NCBI GenBank assembly: GCA_937995335.1
Contig: CALKIH010000052.1
Span: 124,001 to 188,000, forward strand
Length of the DNA: 64,000 bases
Direction of reading: 5' to 3'
Source: UBA2357 sp002344625
GTDB lineage: Bacteria; Pseudomonadota; Gammaproteobacteria; Burkholderiales; Rhodocyclaceae
Positions within the stretch are counted from its first letter, which is position 1. Each line of letters starts with the position of its first letter. Of the stretch, positions 62,145 to 64,000 are shown piece by piece. Under the pieces are notes generated by a model. That model was not told where the DNA came from. It saw only the letters and a program-made list of their open reading frames with translations, and ran no database searches. The position numbers and the translations under genes are program-made.

Positions 62145-62830
62145 TGCACCGTCTGGTGGGTGTCTTGGTCGTGGTGGTGTGGGCGCGCGCCGCGTATGCG
62201 CTCGAATCCTTCGATTTGTGTTTCAACTATGGCTGTTCGGAAACCGTCGCGGTGGTGTTCGGCGACGACGAACTGGAGAGGGTCGGGGCGCGTTTTGTCG
62301 GCGTGTCGGATGCGGCGGGCGAGCGCGAGGTGATGGCCCGGGCGGTTGCGGATCTCTATCGCATCGCGGGCGAGCAATCGCCGATCATGGCCGACCGCGG
62401 GGGCAATTATGCCGACGAGGGGGTCGAAGGGCGGATGGATTGCATCGACCATTCGACCAACACGACGGGATTTCTCGAGTTGATGGCGTCGAAGGGGTGG
62501 TTGCGGTATCACGTGGTGCGCGAACCGTCCCGCAGGTCGCGTATCATCTTCCAGCATTTCTCGGCCCTCGTCGAAGAGCGCGACGAGGTTCAGCCTGACG
62601 TGCCGCAAGGCGTGCACGGGGGCGTCCCGGATCATGTCGCGATCATGCTGGCATTGTGCGATTGCCCGGAAGTGGTGCGGGATGCCGAGGTGGTGAAGGC
62701 CAGGCAGGTGATTCCGAAGACGGCGCCCGCGCAATTCGTGGTCGATACCTGGTTCGAGGATCATGCACGGCCGGCTGTGATCATGCCGCTGGCCGATTGG
62801 TTGAATGGAGAGGGGCCGGATGTCCAGTAG
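62144..62830 (+). CDS. Periplasmic protein of unknown function between nudJ and mnmA
   Basis: 228 residues with a signal peptide (about 1-20, ending AYA). No family recognised with certainty. Notable: Cys pair C26/C31 just after cleavage, the motif DCIDHSTN (C100, H103), QHFSALVE (H138), CDC (C172/C174) and VVDTWFED (D201). The C100-H138-D201 order, with VDTWF near the end, recalls transglutaminase-like cysteine enzymes, but this is only pattern reading. Its ATG overlaps the nudJ stop and its end overlaps mnmA, so the three are translationally coupled. Confidence 0.78.
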   Translation: MHRLVGVLVVVVWARAAYALESFDLCFNYGCSETVAVVFGDDELERVGARFVGVSDAAGEREVMARAVADLYRIAGEQSPIMADRGGNYADEGVEGRMDCIDHSTNTTGFLELMASKGWLRYHVVREPSRRSRIIFQHFSALVEERDEVQPDVPQGVHGGVPDHVAIMLALCDCPEVVRDAEVVKARQVIPKTAPAQFVVDTWFEDHARPAVIMPLADWLNGEGPDVQ

Positions 62831-63944
62831 TCAAGACCCGCAAGGGATGAAGGTGGTGGTCGGCATGTCCGGCGGGGTCGATTCTTCCGTGGCTGCGCTG
62901 TTACTCAAGCGCCAGGGATTCCAGGTCACCGGCCTGTTCATGAAGAACTGGGAGGATGACGATGACGACGCGTACTGTTCCACGCGCCAGGACCTCGTCG
63001 ATGTCGCGTCGGTCTGTGACGTGATCGGGATCGACCTCGAAGTGGTGAATTTCTCCAGCGAGTACAAGGACAAGGTGTTCGCCGACTTCCTGCATGAGTA
63101 CGAGGCCGGCCGGACCCCGAATCCCGACATCCTGTGCAACTCCGAGATCAAGTTTCGCTGTTTTCTCGATCATGCGCTGAACCTCGGTGCCGATCGGATC
63201 GCGACGGGTCATTACGCGCGGGTGCGCGAGTGGTGCAATGACGGGCGCAGCGAGTATCAACTCCTCAAAGCCGAGGACGGCACCAAGGATCAGAGCTATT
63301 TCCTGTATCGGCTCAACCAGGCGCAGCTTGCGAAGACGCTGTTTCCGCTGGGGGGGTTGTACAAGCGCGAGGTCCGCCGGATCGCGGCCGACGCCGGCCT
63401 GCATGTCGCTGCCAAGAAGGATTCCACCGGAATCTGTTTCATCGGCGAGCGGCCGTTCAGATCGTTCCTGATGCGCTATCTGCCGAGCAGATCCGGCGAG
63501 ATTCGCGCCCTCGACGACAATCGCCTGTTGGGCGAGCACGATGGGTTGATGTACCACACGATCGGACAGCGCAAGGGCCTGCACATCGGGGGCATCAAGG
63601 GCAATCAGGACGAGGCGGGTGAGCATGAGGCGTGGTACGTGGCGGCCAAGTCGATCGGCGACAACGTGCTCTACGCGGTGCAGGGGCATGATCATCCGGC
63701 GCTCTTGCGCGATCGCCTGACTGCCACCGGACTCAGCTGGATCTCCGGTCGCGATCCCCACACCCACTGGGTATATACGGCCAAGCCGCGTTACCGCACG
63801 CCGGACATGCCTTGCGAGATCGATGCGATCGTCGCTGGACGGGCGGAGATCGCGTTCGCCGAGCCGCAATGGGCGTTGACGCCCGGTCAGAGCGTCGTGG
63901 TCTACGAGTCGACCGTTTGTCTGGGGGGCGGCATCATCGCCTGA
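62820..63944 (+). CDS. mnmA: tRNA-specific 2-thiouridylase MnmA
   Basis: Adds sulfur to U34 of Glu, Gln and Lys tRNAs. 374 residues; PP-loop GMSGGVDSSVAA, first catalytic cysteine in NPDILCNSEIKF, second in STGICFIGERPF. ATG 62820 follows GGAGAGG; GTG/ATG alternatives lie within 30 bases. The start lies 11 bases inside the upstream gene. The 56 bases after its stop, to the end of the window, show no identifiable gene. Confidence 0.96.
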   Translation: MSSSQDPQGMKVVVGMSGGVDSSVAALLLKRQGFQVTGLFMKNWEDDDDDAYCSTRQDLVDVASVCDVIGIDLEVVNFSSEYKDKVFADFLHEYEAGRTPNPDILCNSEIKFRCFLDHALNLGADRIATGHYARVREWCNDGRSEYQLLKAEDGTKDQSYFLYRLNQAQLAKTLFPLGGLYKREVRRIAADAGLHVAAKKDSTGICFIGERPFRSFLMRYLPSRSGEIRALDDNRLLGEHDGLMYHTIGQRKGLHIGGIKGNQDEAGEHEAWYVAAKSIGDNVLYAVQGHDHPALLRDRLTATGLSWISGRDPHTHWVYTAKPRYRTPDMPCEIDAIVAGRAEIAFAEPQWALTPGQSVVVYESTVCLGGGIIA

Positions 63945-64000
63945 TCATGTTGGCGATGCGCGCGCTGCCTGTGCTCAGAGCGGCGCCTTGTGCAACAGGG

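Overview
The window reads as a contiguous piece of a high-GC betaproteobacterial chromosome. Gene content and neighbourhoods (tkt-gap-epd-pgk with phosphoribulokinase, gpsA-secB-grxC-rhodanese, glyA-nrdR-ribD, nudJ-mnmA, ilvE next to a CHCC zinc finger) best fit Rhodocyclales or a close relative. That placement is inferred from gene families, not from a marker search. About 63 protein genes are supported. I see no rRNA, tRNA, CRISPR array, insertion sequence or prophage.

Layout. 1-13.6 kb is central carbon metabolism: class II aldolase on the plus strand, then a Na+/H+ antiporter (nhaC) divergent from an arginine antiporter-arginine deiminase pair (arcD-arcA), then pgk, epd, gap, tkt and phosphoribulokinase on the minus strand. 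The Calvin/glycolysis set is present here except RuBisCO and pyruvate kinase; arcB and arcC are also absent. 13.7-20 kb holds rsmE, a polyphosphate:AMP phosphotransferase, argA overlapping a PAS-GGDEF cyclase, yggX and an unknown gene. 20-32.5 kb holds phoU, rpiA, moeA, a ferritin-like protein, cytochrome c4, engB, a structured antisense RNA candidate, hemB, bioC/comF, trmL and a six-gene minus-strand operon from an ArsR-type regulator through rhodanese, grxC, secB and an SH3 protein to gpsA. 32.7-40.2 kb holds gpmA-envC-ctpA, moeB, ribD, nrdR and glyA. 40.3-44.6 kb is a TRAP transporter operon (dctP-dctQ-dctM plus a phosphatase). 44.7-54.9 kb holds pmbA, darP, mog, msrPQ, aroG, dinB, a cobalamin adenosyltransferase and alaS. 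55-64 kb holds a phosphomannomutase, yheT, ilvE, a secreted choice-of-anchor I protein behind a Pho-box-like promoter, nudJ, an unknown periplasmic protein and mnmA.

Most of the window is housekeeping. The most unusual signals are: (1) an ArsR regulator with both cysteines at the spacing of the BigR/SqrR persulfide sensors, heading an operon with rhodanese and glutaredoxin; (2) a promoter with PhoB-box geometry in front of the secreted choice-of-anchor I protein, followed by an inverted repeat that covers the likely ribosome-binding site; (3) a zero-linker three-way junction plus a minus-strand terminator between engB and hemB, fitting the betaproteobacterial anti-hemB RNA; (4) long intercistronic hairpins between gap and epd and between dctP and dctQ; (5) a periplasmic protein of unknown function, translationally coupled between nudJ and mnmA, with a possible Cys-His-Asp triad; and (6) an orphan arcDA-nhaC block sitting inside what is often a continuous glycolysis gene string.
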